Source of the DNA: Mageeibacillus sp. UBA6976
GTDB taxonomy: Bacteria > Bacillota > Clostridia > Saccharofermentanales > Saccharofermentanaceae
Direction of reading: 5' to 3'
DNA length: 30,236 nucleotides
Assembly (NCBI GenBank): GCA_002450155.1
Contig: DJYO01000006.1
Span: 22,713-52,948 of the forward strand
The notes under the pieces were generated by a model. The model was not told where the DNA came from and did not search any database. It worked only from the letters and a program-made list of their open reading frames with translations. Position 1 is the first letter of the stretch; each line of letters begins with the position of its first letter. Below, piece by piece: positions 29,864 to 30,236 of this stretch. The position numbers and the translations under genes were made by a program.

Positions 29864-30236
29864 ATGCAAAAAGGCATTAAGTTTAGGGCATATCCTAACA
29901 AACAGCAACAAAACTTAATAAACGGGACTCTCGGATGTTGCAGACTCATCTACAACAAAGGTCTTGCTATGCGTAATGATGCCTATGCCAATAGTGAGAA
30001 GATTGGCTATAATCAAACATCTGCTATGCTTACAGACCTTAAAAACCAGGAAGACTTCTCTTTCCTGAAGGATGCAGACTCTATCGCACTCCAACAGTCT
30101 TTGAGGGATTTAGACCGTGGGTTCAAAAACTTCTTTGAAAAACGTGCAAGACATCCGCAGTTCAAAAGTAAACACAATAACCATCAATCATACAGAACCA
30201 TTAACCAAGGCAATAACATCCGCATAGTAGGGAAAT
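29864..30236 (+). CDS. tnpB: TnpB (IS200/IS605 family RNA-guided nuclease), N-terminal part
   Basis: The gene starts at ATG 29864 (AGGTGA 4 nt upstream) and stays open to the window edge, giving 124 codons. The N-terminus MQKGIKFRAYPNKQQQNLI, then CRLIYNKGLAMRN, matches the start of OrfB/TnpB proteins (RxYPxxxQxxxL ... CRxxYNxxL), and LKDADSIALQQSLRDLDRGFKNFF is the next conserved block. TnpB uses an omega RNA made from the element's right end to cut DNA. The RuvC catalytic residues and the right end lie beyond the window, so intactness is unknown. No tnpA is seen upstream. The IS21 insertion ends 76 bp before its start codon. Confidence 0.9.
   Translation, partial: MQKGIKFRAYPNKQQQNLINGTLGCCRLIYNKGLAMRNDAYANSEKIGYNQTSAMLTDLKNQEDFSFLKDADSIALQQSLRDLDRGFKNFFEKRARHPQFKSKHNNHQSYRTINQGNNIRIVGK

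Overview
The window looks like chromosome from a Gram-positive anaerobe of the Clostridia (Bacillota). The evidence is strong AGGAGG-type ribosome-binding sites with ATG and TTG starts, a tRNA-Lys-like 3' end followed by an intrinsic terminator, lipoprotein signal peptides, a LytTR/AgrC/AgrB/AgrD quorum-sensing cassette, and a divergent ParE/ParC pair. Genus cannot be resolved from sequence alone.

Region 1 (1-9694) is housekeeping-like and all on the plus strand. It holds the end of a tRNA, then parE-parC (topoisomerase IV). These are translationally coupled to a membrane-anchored protein with a NodB-like domain whose metal ligands are substituted. A second unit encodes a small bacterial PH-domain protein, a Sir2-family deacylase with a histone-H1-like Lys/Ser/Thr/Ala tail, and an overlapping membrane-embedded MutS-family ATPase.

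Region 2 (9798-13942) is a compact signalling operon. It encodes a Hanks-type kinase with a PIN-like N-terminus, a TerY-like vWA protein, a membrane-tethered PP2C phosphatase and a charged coiled-coil protein. The order matches the described TerY-P triads (kinase, vWA, phosphatase).

Region 3 (13957-27137) is visibly more AT-rich and looks like an accessory cassette. It contains an agrA-agrC two-component system, then two perfect 15-bp direct repeats 21 bp apart in front of a promoter. Next comes agrB, overlapped by a 48-codon agrD that is easily missed and has a predicted Cys-Thr-Phe-Leu-Phe thiolactone ring. After it lie a small exported protein, two FtsX/MacB-type permease subunits with their ABC ATPase, and three large lipoproteins with family-1 solute-binding C-terminal halves. 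I read this as a quorum-sensing-controlled export, defence or envelope-sensing system. Membership is inferred from order and orientation, and the function of the exported protein and lipoproteins is unknown.

Region 4 (27277-30236) starts with a convergent MraY-like gene, followed by mobile DNA. A 1,306-bp internally deleted IS21-family element is bounded by 6-bp target duplications (ATTAAC). It keeps multiple terminal repeats and istB but only the C-terminal part of istA. It sits just upstream of a tnpB (IS200/IS605-type) gene that runs off the window. A hairpin with nested repeats at 28315-28374 may be a relic end of another IS200/IS605-type element.
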